A DNA stretch of 64,000 bases from Heligmosomoides polygyrus polygyrus. Its lineage: Eukaryota; Nematoda; Chromadorea; Rhabditida; Heligmosomidae. A program made the translations under genes and the position numbers. The notes beneath the pieces were generated by a model. It was not told where the DNA came from and searched no databases. It worked only from the letters and a program-made list of their open reading frames with translations. Below, one piece after another: positions 1-12,000 of the stretch (position 1 is its first letter; each line of letters begins with the position of its first letter). The stretch covers positions 806,001 to 870,000 of the forward strand of contig OX377204.1 of assembly GCA_947396885.1 (NCBI GenBank), in the 5' to 3' direction.

Positions 1-159
1 AACTTTCGACCAGACTTGAGAACATTCGGTTAAGCGGTGAACTCTCGATTCGATCTTTCGTTCTTTCTTCTTCTTGCTATTCCCCTATCTCAAGAGAAAA
101 ACGACTGACGGTGGCCTAGATAGGCTTTTCAGGGCTATTCGCGTTTTTAAGAACAAGGG

Positions 160-250
160 ATAAAGAACGGCATTAATCAATTCCTATTTGGGATACGTCA
201 TGCATTCCACTTCTACTGAATATCGTGGAGGCGATTTGAATGCATATTTG
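160..250 (-). repeat. SINE-A fragment (tail end)
   Basis: About 90 bases matching the tail half of the SINE-A family (see the copy at 46995-47310): AAAGAACGGCATTAATCA followed by the conserved block GTGGAGGCGATTTGAATGC. Truncated; no tRNA-like head. Confidence 0.55.
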
Positions 251-763
251 GTCAATACAGAGACTTGCGACGCGACGAACTGATATAACTTCTGCTAGAC
301 GACCTCTTTTGAGCCAAGAAAAGCCAAAAATTTGGTGCGGCGTAGCATTTTCAGACTTATCTTTTTCACCTTTGGTAACTCCATGTAGCAGTGACCTTAT
401 CAACACCGCTTTTCTCCCTGTTATCCTGCACATGTGGAGGATAACAGGGAGAAAAGCGTAGTATTATGAAACGTGGAAATATTACAGGAAAATACGTGCA
501 ACTATTGAAATAGAGACTCAAAAGTGAGATCTTTACTAATTGGGAGGGCCAGCATTAAAGTGGTAGTTGAACCGCTCCTCCTCCTGAATATCCTTGGGAG
601 CTCTGATATCATGGAGTAGCAGCCGAAACCATCAAGCAAACTCAGAGTCGACATAGTGAGGCTAAATATTTGTGCCCCTCCTGGCTAGAATAGACCACAA
701 GAGTGTCTTAATCTGTCTGCCTGCTGAATTGCCACCCAAGTTTATGCATGAATCTACTTCCAG

Positions 764-3700
764 ATCAAGAAATCGTTCTTCTCATCAACAACCTTGGCGG
801 AGTCTCACAGCTGGAGATGAGCATTATCAAAGGCGAAGCCATCAAATGGTGCAGTAAGTGCTGTTTCACTATGTTTGCTTTGTTTATTTTCTGTTTCCTT
901 TCTGTCCATATATACCATTTTCACGTCAATTTGAACACTATTTAAATTAAACTGGACACTCTTCTAAACCAGGCTAAGACTGTTGAAATCAAAGCGAACT
1001 CTTCCAAATCGAAATGACTTTCAGGTAAGTTAAACTCACACTCAATGAGATGATAAAAAAAATTCTTATTCAAGGAAAATTCGGCACAACATTCTTTAAA
1101 AATTTTTTAGTTTACCAGCCACAATAAGTTAAGTTTTATAAAAATTTTATTTTTAGAGAAAAATAAATTAAAAGTTGCCTTAAAGCACAGCAAAGAAATA
1201 GGCAAATAGCGCATTAAAACATCAGATCGAGTCATCCACTTAAAAAGTACGCCGCAATTTTTATTTAATTGAGTGTAAATGCCACTAATATGAATCGTCA
1301 AAGTGAGGATATTTGTGTTCTTTTGGCTTTGTTGAGTCGTTAACAGGTGTCAAACTCTATGAAAACGCAAATTTTGCTATCAGTCGAATAGAAATCGTGA
1401 CGTCTTGGACGAAGCCATGGCGCAATCTTTTTTTGGCACCAAAAATGGTCACTTTCTGCTCTTTAAAACGAGCTTTAAACCAGTATTTTTCCTCAAAGAA
1501 CACAAATTTCTATAAAATTTCGAACAATATGTTCACAATTATTGGGTAGATGAACTAAGACTTCAAAGAAAGTTATACTAAAATTTTCTTTGAGCAAAAA
1601 ATTATTCTAACCTTTTTGAAGAGTATCTAGTTTAGCGCAAAAGAAGGCCATTTCCATTTGAAAAGCATTCATTTTGATTTCAGAAACATAAAGCTTGTCT
1701 AGAAGAATGTCCAATATGACGTGAAAATTGTATAATTAACGCCTTTACTAGGTTCGGAAAGATGAAATTTCTGTTGTGATACCGAAACAAAGAAGCAGTT
1801 TCAATTCAAGATATTACAGGCGAAAAAGGAATTACTATCGCACGAATACTATGCGCTCCATATATGACTTCACTTGACGCCCATGGAATCAGTATCACTG
1901 TGTTGAAAGTATTCGACGAGGAGATTTTGAACTACATCGGTATGACGTTGGCCCTACGCGGAGCATTTATACTTTAGTCGCCGTAGGGCACGCCGCTACG
2001 AGAGCTAAGCTGATTAGTTGCTCAGACCGTCGGCATTGATAGTACAGCTTTGCCGTCCAGCGACTGAAATATAAATCATCCCATCTTAGGCATGAACATA
2101 CTGTTATAGTTGACCTGTAACGTATTCCGTTTAGATGCACCCACGCAAGCGCCAGGATGGAGAGCAGCAGAGCAAATAGGTGAGCCCGAAGAAGCACCTA
2201 GTGCAGATGAGAGCCAAATTACCACAGCTGAGACCGAAACGAAAGGCGTGGAATTCACGACAGGTAGAAATTGCACTGGAACATTCCAAATAAGTTTTCT
2301 GGTTGTAAAGCGCTAGATTCTTTGTAATGAAGCGTATCTTCCAGAGCAAGCAGAACTAGCAAAGAAGGTGGTGAGGGCGGTCTGTGAGAAGATGGAAGCC
2401 AGCGAAGCCGAACTGAACGCACTCGATGGTGCTGCCGGCGATGGTGACTGCGGTTCGACGTTCGTACAGGCCTCAAAAGGTACTTCTAGCTGTTGTGATA
2501 CCTTCGTAGCTATTCCGTGAGACGCCACGCATTTAGCTTCGCATAACAATGTGAAGGCCGTGCATACGCGAATTTAGTGCACATAATAACTTGCCGGTGG
2601 TGTGAACAGCTCGGCATCCTACTCTTCTCCGAGAACGGAGCTGCGGAGTTGTAGCGCAGTCGAAGGAAGGGGTCCCACCCGTCCCTCTCCGAGAATCGGT
2701 GTATTGGACACATTTTCTATGAAGGATAAAGCAGCAAGTTATGGTATTGGTCAAGTACGACCATATATTAGTGGAAAATGGGGAGGGAGGGACAGGCACC
2801 GGCAGAAATGTGAGTCCTACACACAGCGTGGCTTCTCCCGGGTAGTAACGTCCAATTCAGCGCATTGTCTTCGTATAATAGTTCAATTTCAAGCTGTTAT
2901 AACGATGTTTTGTTACGATCAGAACTCTAGAGCCAGGTGGGACTTGAACCTGCACCTCCTGTTGATCGGGCAGGAATGCTCTACACCACTACAGTACGCT
3001 GTTTGATCGAACGCAAGCAGAGCATTCGTAGGGCGTTCCCGCCCCGTTAGTAGGAAATCTGGCTCTAAAGCTTCGATCGTAACAAACATCGTTATAACAG
3101 CTTGCAACCTCGATACCAGCCACTTGAGGCTTAAAGAAACCGTCTTGAATGCGTTCAATTTCAATTCTAGAGCCGAAAGGAGTGTCTCCCCCCCCCCCCC
3201 TCCGGAATGGGATAGGCCCGCTAAATAAGCATTCAGATGAGCTCCCCAATGTCTGGTCGAAGCAGAATCTGCGACGCATTCCACACGCGAATTTATTAAC
3301 AAGGACCTCCTCCATACTCTTTTCTATTTATGTTGCTAACTCTACCTGAAGTAGCAGCAGATCCATTTCAGCAATCAAAGAGCGAATGAAATCTTTGGAA
3401 GTGAAGAGCGCTCAACAGCTCCTATCATGTCTTTCTGAAGTTTTTGAGCAAGAGGTTGGAGGAACAGGTGGCGCGGTAAGGATATCACTCATTGACCTAA
3501 TGAACTCCTTAAGCTTGCAACGTTTCCATTTAAAGCTCTACGCCCTTATGCTGAGTGCCGCCTCCGAAGCGTTTGAGACCTCAGTAGAATCCGAAGATTT
3601 CGTCACGGCACTAAATCGAGCGTCGGAAGCCGTACAGAAGTACGGTGGAGCAAAGCCCGGAGATCGTACACTGGTAAGCCTAAAAGTAGTCGTCCGAACA

Positions 3701-3928
3701 CCCTGCTAGTGAAACGAAGAGCGATTCAGGTCGATGCTCTTCACGCAGCAGCAGAAAAAGCGAAGAGTGATGGGGACAACTGGGATGCCATATTAGAGGT
3801 TGTTGCGGCCTGTGCAACCCTTCACAAGCAAAGATGAGTACGAGCTATTTAAGGCAGCCACAAAAGCGGCGCAGTCGACTGCACAGATGAAAGCGCGTGC
3901 CGGGCGAGCTAGCTACACAGCAAAAGAG
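764..3928 (+). CDS. Dihydroxyacetone kinase / triokinase (TKFC-like), eight exons, partial at both ends
   Basis: Enzyme of the DAK family, which phosphorylates dihydroxyacetone and glyceraldehyde with ATP in the cytosol. Exons read as 764-853, 1820-1939, 2135-2263, 2345-2479, 3372-3475, 3536-3673, 3730-3798 and 3845-3928, with compatible phases throughout. The first two give the end of the DakK domain: NNLGG followed by YMTSLDAHGIS, typical of Dak1 C-termini. Exon 3 starts DAPTQAPGW, the usual end of Dak1, then an acidic linker. Exons 4-8 are the DakL (DAK2) ATP-binding domain: LNALDGAAGDGDCGSTF with the Mg-binding aspartates, GGTGGALYALML, YGGAKPGDRTL and MKARAGRASY. The N-terminal DakK exons lie left of the window and the last short exon was not found. 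The intron between 3798 and 3845 (46 nt, GTTGTT..CGAG) is the least certain. A MITE (911-1733) and a SINE fold-back (2893-3108) sit in introns. Identification is firm; exact boundaries are inferred. Confidence 0.85.
911..1733. mobile_element. AT-rich MITE, family M1, copy 1 (intronic)
   Basis: Non-coding element of about 0.8 kb with inverted ends TATACCATTTTCACGTCA, sitting in the intron between dihydroxyacetone kinase exons 1 and 2. The same ends and sub-terminal block (TGAAATCAAAGCGAACTC) recur at 5543-6213 and 7702-8508. No transposase is encoded, so it would have to be moved in trans; the parent transposon class is not evident. Confidence 0.7.
2893..3108. repeat. Inverted pair of SINE-B fragments (fold-back)
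   Basis: A SINE-B head in minus orientation (2893-3010) is followed by a shorter inverted piece (about 3055-3108). The outer arms read GCTGTTATAACGATGTTTTG and its inverse, so the transcript could fold back. It lies in the intron between dihydroxyacetone kinase exons 4 and 5. A C14-type homopolymer follows at about 3189. Confidence 0.55.
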
Positions 3929-4074
3929 GTGGGAAGCTCATACTCATTCTTTCAACACAGCGAAAGGTTTTGAATATGGATAGCAATGAACTAATAACCA
4001 TTATTCATAACCTGGTTATCCAATAATGCATATCAAACATAAGGATCTAGTTGGATGTTAATTAATCCCTATTT

Positions 4075-4260
4075 GTTATTCTTCACCACGCACTTGACTT
4101 CCACATCTATCGGGATATCTTGGAAGCAATTTGAATGCGTGTCTGGCCTATTGAATAACTCCTGATGGCCATGCGATGGACATGTCAGTGCAACATTCTC
4201 TCCGGTAAGTCTGGCTCGAGATCATTGACCCTGGAGGAATGGAACGCCATTGTGACCTAG
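4075..4260 (-). repeat. SINE-A, degenerate partial copy
   Basis: Diverged match to the SINE-A body, including the block CAATTTGAATGCGTGTCTGG and the TGACCCTGGAGGAATGG segment. It lacks a clear head. Confidence 0.45.
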
Positions 4261-4608
4261 GTCAGACTCCAACCAAGAACATCGAATCATGGAGCACACG
4301 ACAGCAGGTGTTCCTTCGAGTATGCTATCAGACGCCTAAGAGAAGGTAATGAGGAGCATATTTCGCCTTGGAACGCATGTCACACCACTTTACACTCACG
4401 ACGACTTCAGTTTCGAATTGCGGCTATGCCATCCATGTTTTCAATCAAATGAAGTTAAGAAGTGGTACCCTTGAGGTAGACGATGAACACTACATTGGTT
4501 TATTACATTGGCCTGCCATGCTCTATCAGTCCATATACATTCCAAGATTAACTGTGGTGCAGGACGTTGTGAAGCTGATGAGCCAGGATTGTTATGAAAG
4601 CTTTATTC

Positions 4609-4639
4609 GGCTTACGTTTCGACCGTCTTCTTCAGAGCC
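4609..4639 (-). ncRNA. Minimal type I hammerhead ribozyme motif, P1 left arm
   Basis: Read on the minus strand: GGCT, then the conserved core CTGAAGA, a shortened stem II (AGACGGTC), GAAAC, GTA and AGCC. GGCT pairs with AGCC as stem I, and ACGU is the self-complementary stem III seen in minimal hammerheads; cleavage would follow GUA. Stem II is weak here (two pairs with a 3-4 nt loop), so this copy may be inactive. Assignment rests on motif order, not on tested activity. Confidence 0.5.
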
Positions 4640-4839
4640 TAGAAAAGACACAAAGAAATTAAGGAATTTGAGAAATTACTCGTCCAAGGATCATTTCAAG
4701 CTAAAGGGGTTTCGAAAATTAATGAGAGAATGAACGAATAGGAAGGGTTTAGGGTTTCATTCTATCATCAACTTTCGAGACCCCTGTAGCTTGAAACGAT
4801 CCTTGGACGAGTAATTTCTCACTCTTTTTGTGTTTTCCA

Positions 4840-4875
4840 GGCTCGGAAGAAGGCGGTTACGCCGAAACGTATGCC
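4840..4875 (+). ncRNA. Hammerhead-like motif, mutated copy, P1 right arm
   Basis: GGCT, CGGAAGA, stem II GGCG-GTTA-CGCC, GAAACGTA, TGCC. The invariant U of CUGANGA is G here and the first stem I pair is lost, while stem II is strong. Probably a dead copy of the motif at 61786-61821. Confidence 0.45.
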
Positions 4876-5129
4876 GAATAAAGCTCTCCAAACAATCTTG
4901 GCTTAACAGCTTCACAGCATCCTGCACCACAGTTAAACGACATGCCAAGATTCGATGACAGTCGAACATGGAACATCGTACATTTCAAGTGTCTTAACAA
5001 TTTCTCGCCGACATAGGGAACCTGGCGCACCTCAAGAAGGTATTAATCTATGCTGACTTTAAATCCTCACTATGAAGTTATAAGGAACAGTCACTTTAAC
5101 TAACCAATTCATGTGTAATAGAAGGACAA

Positions 5130-5300
5130 AAGGAAAAGGATGGCGTTAATCAATCACCTTCGGGATTCGCCATGCGTTCAACTTCTAAGGGATGTCGTGG
5201 AGGAAGTAACTCGGCGCCTCCTTCGGCCGCGCTACCACGCGTCAGGTTCATTTGTAATACGCCATTGCTGTCGATGCAGTACAATGCGTGGCGCGGACTC
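5130..5300 (-). repeat. SINE-A, internally deleted copy
   Basis: Tail block AAAAGGATGGCGTTAATCA and body GATGTCGTGGAGG run directly into the head-like CGCGCTACCACGCG, so the middle of the element is missing. Confidence 0.5.
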
Positions 5301-5542
5301 ATTTTACACCGACCTAGACCTTTCACTATGAAATACTGCTTTTATAGAGCTAAGCAGAGGTTGAAGTATAAAAAGCCCAAGGGGCCTCCTGCATGGCAAG
5401 TGCGAGCAAAAAGGAGAGGGTTGTAATCAAAAAAAAAAAAAAACCCACCAACAATGTTTCAAATCACAGATGTAGCTTCCTAAGGTACTAATCCTCAGCA
5501 TCGCTTGAACCAGGGCATGACTTAGAACCGCAGTTGCTTATA

Positions 5543-6213
5543 TATACCATTTTCATGTCGAATTGGACACTTTTCACGTCAAATTGGACACTTCTAAGCT
5601 GACCTATGAACTTTAAAATCAAATTGAACGCCTTCCAAATCGAGATGAGCTTCTTATAGGTTAAACTAAAGACTCTCTAAGATGGTTAGAATAATTTATT
5701 GTTCAAGGAAAACTTAGAATAACTTTTTTTGATTTTTTTTTACTTCAGCTGCCGGATGAGTGAAATAATTTTCTATAATTTATATTTTTTGAGAAAAATA
5801 ATAAATTAAATCTTTTGTTAAAATGCAGCAAGGCAACAATTGTGGCGTGCATCAAAAGACTGGATCGCGCCATGCACTTCAAAAGTTCACCGCAACGTTT
5901 ATTTGATTGATAGTGTAAATACTGCTTACATAAAGCATCAAAGTGAAGCATCAATATGTGTGTTTTTTATAATTGTTTACGGTTGGGTAGGTGGAATAAA
6001 AGCTAAAGCAATCACAGTTTTCCTCGAACAAAAAACTTTTTTAGAAAGTATTACGTTTAATGTAGAAGAAGTTCATTTTGATTTAGAAGAGTTTGCTCTG
6101 ACTCCAAAACTCATACGATGACTGACATGACATGACTTAGAAGAGTGCCCAATTTGACGTGAAAAGTGAACCATTTGATTTGAAAAGTGCCAATTCGACG
6201 TGAAAATGATATA
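5543..6213. mobile_element. AT-rich MITE, family M1, copy 2
   Basis: Same terminal sequence as 911-1733 (TATACCATTTTCATGTCG at the left, CGACGTGAAAATGATATA at the right), with repeated AATTGGACACTTTTC blocks near the ends. It lies between the dihydroxyacetone kinase and kaptin-like genes. No coding capacity. Confidence 0.7.
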
Positions 6214-6630
6214 GTGTACCCACCCATACTTCAGCACTAGGAAACAGAACATTATCGGGTATAATTAGTGGGATCAGCTGCATCACTACCCGACCACAAC
6301 TGCTTTTCGTCGAAAACCTGCAACTGTATGGCTCGTTTCTCAGTGGTTGGTAGAAGAAAATTAACCGAGCGAACGTATTATTGAAAAAACTAAACAAAAT
6401 GTTGCAGGTCCAAACTCGTCCGGATGCCGGAGCAGTTGCCATTTCGTATTTCATGCACGCGATTTGGGACACTATCAAACACGAACTGAACGAGGCGAAA
6501 TAGGAACTCTCGAAATAACGAGCTTGATGAAGCGGAAACACATGGAAAACAATGTATAGATACATTTATTAAATCGAATAAATAAATATCTCAAAATGTG
6601 CAGCTTGGCGTACGGCGAGCAGATTTTCAA

Positions 6631-8997
6631 TCATAAATCCGAACGTTTGACTGTATGAAGACCAGCTGTAGACAGAACGCACAATGTCTTTTCATCAAGA
6701 ACCTGGAAATCAAACGCAATTTTCATATTTCGGCTGGAGAAAATTGCCGAGAACACACCTTCATATTCACAATAGGAGAATGGATTTGCGTTATCGATGC
6801 AATTTCATGGCTAACGAGATCACATGGCGAAGTGTAGAACAGGATCTTCTAGAATAAGAACACCACCATGAGGCAACAGAAACTGGATGACATGCTTGAT
6901 AAACTCACCCCCGAGTATGTTCCGACCGCTATGTTTCCACTAATTCTACAGGCTGAGGTGATTGAATCGAACTGTTCAGATTGCGACAAAAGTATTTCGT
7001 TGTTCCAACTCAACGTACCATCCTGAAGCAAACTATGTTGTTGATAATATAAGTAAATAAATATAATATCGTAGTGATAAACATGTTACCTTCCTCGTAG
7101 AGGACGTTCTACATCAGAATAGGCACAATAGAAGGAATTACAGTAATCTTGAACATAGAAAGGCGCAAATCGACTCGAGGAGAGAATTTGTATTCAGAAG
7201 ATATTCACCAAAGTCAGGCGCATAGTGAATGCTATTCTATGTCACATTGTGGCCCAGAGTGGGCAGACAAAAAGGTAAAGCACACCAATGTGATGTACTA
7301 ACCGGGCAGCTTATCCTGGAATACTCTGGAGTAAATCATCCTCCCACTCATAGACGACTAAGGATTAAGCTGGGAGACTTTAATGGGATGCTGTGGAGGC
7401 GATCTGAATACGTATTTGGCCTATACAATGACTTGTGATGGACAAATCAATGTTTTACCCTTCCAAGACAGGTCTGATACCGATTCGCCGACCCCGGAGG
7501 ACGGAAGCCTATGTTGGCCTAGGCGGGAAGCCTGAACCTAAAACCTGGGCTCGAGTGCACGCGGCAACTGGCACCACTACGTTACCATACCACTTATTCA
7601 CCTAACTCCTCGTAATTATTGTAGCGTTCCTAAATTGCCCTCTAACAATGCATGGCTTCAAACTCAGACTCTTCCCAGGACATAAGTACATTGCTGCTCA
7701 TAATAGCATTTTTACGTCGGATTGGACACTCTTCTAAGCTAGCCTAAGACTTTTGAAATCAAAACGAACTCTTCCAAATCGAAATGAGCTTCTTCTACAT
7801 TAAACTAAAGTCTCCTTAAAAATGTTAGCATAATTTTTTGTTCAATGAAAATTTAAGTATAGAGTTCTTTGAAGTTTTAAATCACTTCCCAATAAGTGAA
7901 TACATAGCTTAAAAATTTATAAATATTTTATTTTTTGAGGAAAAACAATGGCTTAAAAGCACAAAGGCGGCCATTTTCTATTGCCAAAATAGGGATTGCG
8001 CAATGCCCGTCCAAAACTTCGGCGATTTTTATTCAAGAAGTTTCCCACCTGCAAATGGTGCAACATAAACGATTGTAAAAAAGAAACCGCATACAGTTTC
8101 TGCTGCATGTAAGCACTACTTACGCTATTAATAAGCATTGCAAATTGCTAAGCATTTCGACTGCATGGCATGATCTTTCTTCAAGGTCTTTTAATACTAT
8201 ACATGCCTTGCTGCGCTTTAAAACAAAATTTAAGTCACTATTTTTCTCAAAAAATAAAATTTTTATAAACACTTATGGGTAAGGTGAACTAAAAAAATTT
8301 AAAGCAAAGTTCTACCAAATTTTTCTCCAGAAAAAATTATTCAAACCATCTTACTGAGTCTTTAGTTCAACCTACCTAAAGCTCATTTCGAATTGGAAGA
8401 GTTCGCTTTGATTTCAAAAGACTTCGGCTAGTTAAGAACAGTTTTCAATTTGATGTGAAGTGTCCAAATTGATATGAAAATTGTCCAATTCTACGTGAAA
8501 GTGGTATATCTATAATACTAATGACAGTCTCACTGACAACAAACGAAACATCGAAAAGGTGCTCTACCTCAAAAAGACATCTCCAGATCGCAACGGGACC
8601 AAGCGTAGAAGACACCACGAGGAATCGTTCCTCCAGCGTTGATTCAACTTCCCCTACGTCGCTCAGTCTTGGGGTTTGCATAAGTGGTTCGGGAACGAAC
8701 ACGACAACAGAAACAGGTCCCGAGAACTTGATTAATTTCCTGAAATACACTAATAGGAATAAAGAATAACAATAAAGTCCAATAAAACCTTCGATAAGAA
8801 TACCTATGAACGATCTTGGTCTCGACGTCAAGCACAGACAGCACAACGCGACCCGTGTCGAAACCGAGAGCGCACCATTTCAGCTTCGGCGAAGAGATCA
8901 TTGCGGATCGCGTCACCGCGCCAGCAAATTCATCAAGGCAGACTTCGGGAAATTCGTCAAAGCCGCCCTCCAGCATAGTCATATCATCGCAATCTTT
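6631..8997 (-). CDS. Kaptin-like protein (KICSTOR-type propeller), five exons seen, 5' end missing
   Basis: Exons 8997-8804, 8739-8550, 7022-6909, 6848-6759 and 6702-6631 join in phase and end at a TGA (6633-6631). An AATAAA-type signal lies downstream near 6564-6569. The C-terminal half resembles kaptin closely: SQSEQFDSI, then NIAVGTYSGKILFY, HSPIVNM and LCVLSTAGLHTV correspond in order to the SDQFDSV, VLVATYGQELLCY, SSPLLAM and LAVVSLKGVHIL stretches of animal kaptin. The upstream exons give GFDTGRVVLSVLDVETK and FLVVSSTLGPVAIWR, also in the expected order. Kaptin is a subunit of KICSTOR, which brings the GATOR1 mTORC1 inhibitor to lysosomes. Donor 8550 is less certain than the rest. The 1.5-kb intron holds a SINE and an M1 MITE. 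Start exon not found. Recognition is from memory of the human protein. Confidence 0.65.
7385..7605 (-). repeat. SINE-A copy in the kaptin-like intron
   Basis: Carries the conserved body block GGGATGCTGTGGAGGCGAT and the TGCACGCGGCAAC...ACCATACCAC end that is the inverse of the tRNA-like head. Flanking A-rich tail is diverged. Confidence 0.6.
7702..8508. mobile_element. AT-rich MITE, family M1, copy 3 (intronic)
   Basis: About 0.8 kb with the M1 ends (TAGCATTTTTACGTCGGA left; CTACGTGAAAGTGGTATA right) and the shared block CTCTTCTAAGCTAGCCTAAG. Lies wholly inside a kaptin-like intron. Confidence 0.7.
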
Positions 8998-9019
8998 CTA
9001 GAAGGAAACCAAACACAAT

Positions 9020-12000
9020 TATTCTAGAAAATTCGAATCTACACTAGCGAAGCGGGTGGAGCACTTTTATATTTTTGTCTGACAAAAGATGAAAATTAGT
9101 AATAATTTATTGTACAAATACAACACACTGCAGTAGTCTACGAGAAGACGGCGTTTTGAAATTTTCCTAACTGAGAACGCCACCTAATTTGTGGTCTATT
9201 CGCGTTTGCATATGTATGTCCCTTCCCGATACGAAAACTAAGGTTTAGACTACGAAACAGGATAGTTTCTGTGATGGCCAAGAAGACCGTGGCCCGCTAT
9301 AGAGGAGTCACACAAAAATTGAATTCCCTTTCACATCTTTGAAGAAAAAAATCTGTTGGCGATAAGATTTCAACTTGACTCTGAGAATTTAAACACTAAG
9401 GTCAGAATAGTCTAGCTACCAATCTCTCCAATTTCAACGAATGAAATATTAGAAAAAACCACGGCTATAAATCCTGCGACAGTGATAAACCCCCACATAG
9501 AAACTCATACCTCTAGCTTGAAAACAGAAAGTGACTTTCCGGCTTCAAAAATTAGCCAATATTGGCTCTCCGCACTGCTGATAACCCTTTCCACCAACCG
9601 ACAATGAGCAACAGGCGCCAAAGCTTCTATCTGAAACGACGTGCTTTCCGAACGAACGAGTACGTCAAGAAATATTCAGTGACTAATAGACCAACCTTGT
9701 TAGTCAACTCAACATGTAGTGTTGGAGAAATCTTGAATAAAGCACCGAAATGCCGACAAGGACAGAAATGTTCATTAAGTTCGACCCAGCTGAAACGATT
9801 TAGATGAATTTTGTAAAAAAAGTGCACGGTTTTTAATATGCCAAGGTGATAATAATTATCACAAAGGGATGCGCCATACATATCTCCCCATATGATAATG
9901 TAAAGAAACCTGCCGCGAATCCTTTGACCTAGTTCGTTTTTGCACGACTACCCTGTTAGTATAATCTGAACTTCGTCAGGGGACTGTATCAACAGCTATT
10001 GGGCAGTAAACCGCGAAACAATGTTTGGCTGCGACCAAAACTCCACGATGCTCTACGCCGTCAAATCACCGGAAATACGTCTTCGAATGCAACATGATGA
10101 TGTAATTACGTAGAGCATCTTGCCCAGTTAGCAGGAGGTGCGGGTTTGAGTCTCGCTCGGCGCTAGAGTTTTGATCTCAACAAAACATTATGAAAACTTA
10201 CAAACTCAGATACCATGAATGATGAATGAATCAAAACAACTGCCTCGATATGTTGTTTGTTGTTGTTGTTCGTTTGTTTGTTGCTTGTTTTAACCCTTAG
10301 AGGTCTCTTGTGGTTGGTTTTAGCTGCACATTTTTATACTTTTTTTTTGTGTTTGTGTCGTCTATGCATGTGACTGATTGTAATTCACGCCAGAAATAAG
10401 TAGAATAAATGAAAATAAATATGAACTTCTACATCATCCGAATGGTACGTGGAAAAAGGAAGAGCATGTCTCAATTTTCTTCTTTTTTTGCTACTCCATC
10501 GGATAAGAAAGGCGGTTCCATTTAGCTACGAAGAACCGAGTGTTGTTCAGCAGCAAAAGCCAATTGAGGCTTAAAGAAAATGAATTCAAGCATAATAAAA
10601 GATGTTGATGAGGGGCTAGCTCATGCCCTTTCCTTTTACTTCCTCTATATCAACCCCACCTAAATGCTCTTCGACTATTCCTGCAAATCCATATAACCTT
10701 CAATCAGTTGAAACTGAAGACCTCTCTTTGCCTATTGCTCTTAGCGTCCTAGCCGTCTGACTGATTCATATTATTAAACTACGAGTTATGACCTTTTTGA
10801 AGCAGGGTTCGAAAAATCGAGAAAAAAAGAAAACCCGCAAGCACTTCGAATTTTGAAATGCTCTCCCAGATATATAATTATCTTTGAGTTGAGGTAAGAG
10901 CAGGTCAACCTTTTGAAAAACAAAGTTTGCTGCCAATCAGCCAGCAGCACAAAAATGGAAAACTTGGCTATGCGAATCGGGCAAATGTCTCCTAGCAAAT
11001 GTGCTGCATGCGCATATGATCTGCGCACATAAATACCCCCTCATTTAGCAAGTCTAAGAAAATCGTCCTCCACTATCTACGTCAGAAATGTGGTTTCCTG
11101 TTTAAGTATCGCATGCCACGTTTCCTGTTTTGATTGTTTGCCTTCATGTTCCTTCTATACATTTTAATCCTAGTTTATTCAGTTCACCACCATACTTGTA
11201 TGTTTAAGCCTTTCACTGGCATGATTTCGATTGTATTCTTACTGGTGTTTAGTATAATCATATGCATGTGGTTTTACACGAAATAAATAAGGTGTCGCTC
11301 CAAAATAAGCACGAAACCTACAATGTAGCCAAGAGCGCTAAGGATCCAGCTGTATTCTGTGCCAATACGTCAGCGCAGCACAACTCTATCGAGTGTCCAC
11401 TCTTCAGGGCCTGAAAGCAAACGAGTACAACTACTTGCACTATGACGGAGTAATAAAAGCCAGTAGGCGATTTCTTGAGAACTTGAAGAGACTGGCCGGC
11501 TATCCTTACCAAAAAGTTGGTGATGATAACCGACCAGTGCAAAGTAATGAAGTAGCGAAATAACAAAAATAGCTAACCTTTTCCCCCAACAGTTTAGGTA
11601 GGCACACTATCTTGTTTTCTTCCACGAAATGCAGACGGCCATAGACGTTGAGCAGGCAAGTATGAATTGGATGAGACAGACCGTTGAAGTCGCCTAAATC
11701 TTGGACCCATTATCGTAAAGTCCGAACAGACTCATCGTAGACTAGCAATAGGTAAATAACAATGAAGACTGAGTGGCCACAACTAGGGTCCCTATAAGTC
11801 TCAAGAATGCATACATTGCTTGGGTGAATGCTGATTTCTACTCACTCGGCTACAGCAAAGTTATACTGATTATTTAGGAGCGAAAAAGGGAAAATATTAT
11901 TGCGTGCTGCCCGCCGAATTTTTGTTGCTAAACTTCACTTCCATATATACCATTTCCACCATAAAATGAAAGCTTTCATTTTAGACCAGATAATTTTTAG

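Larger units (their letters stand above)
4548..4936. mobile_element. Palindromic repeat with hammerhead-like motifs (P1)
   Basis: Two arms of about 190 nt read as near reverse complements around a centre near 4742; the outer ends are TTAACTGTGGTGCAGGA and its inverse. Each arm carries a CTGAAGA-type core, a short hairpin and GAAACGTA (annotated separately). The small ORFs across it read the same sense in both arms and look incidental. The pattern fits an inverted, terminally derived fragment of a retroelement rather than a gene. Confidence 0.65.

Noticed and set aside
4368..4733. 121-residue plus-strand ORF with a related minus-strand ORF at 4757-4969
   Set aside because: Both read the same palindrome in opposite directions, so the similarity comes from the inverted repeat and not from two genes.
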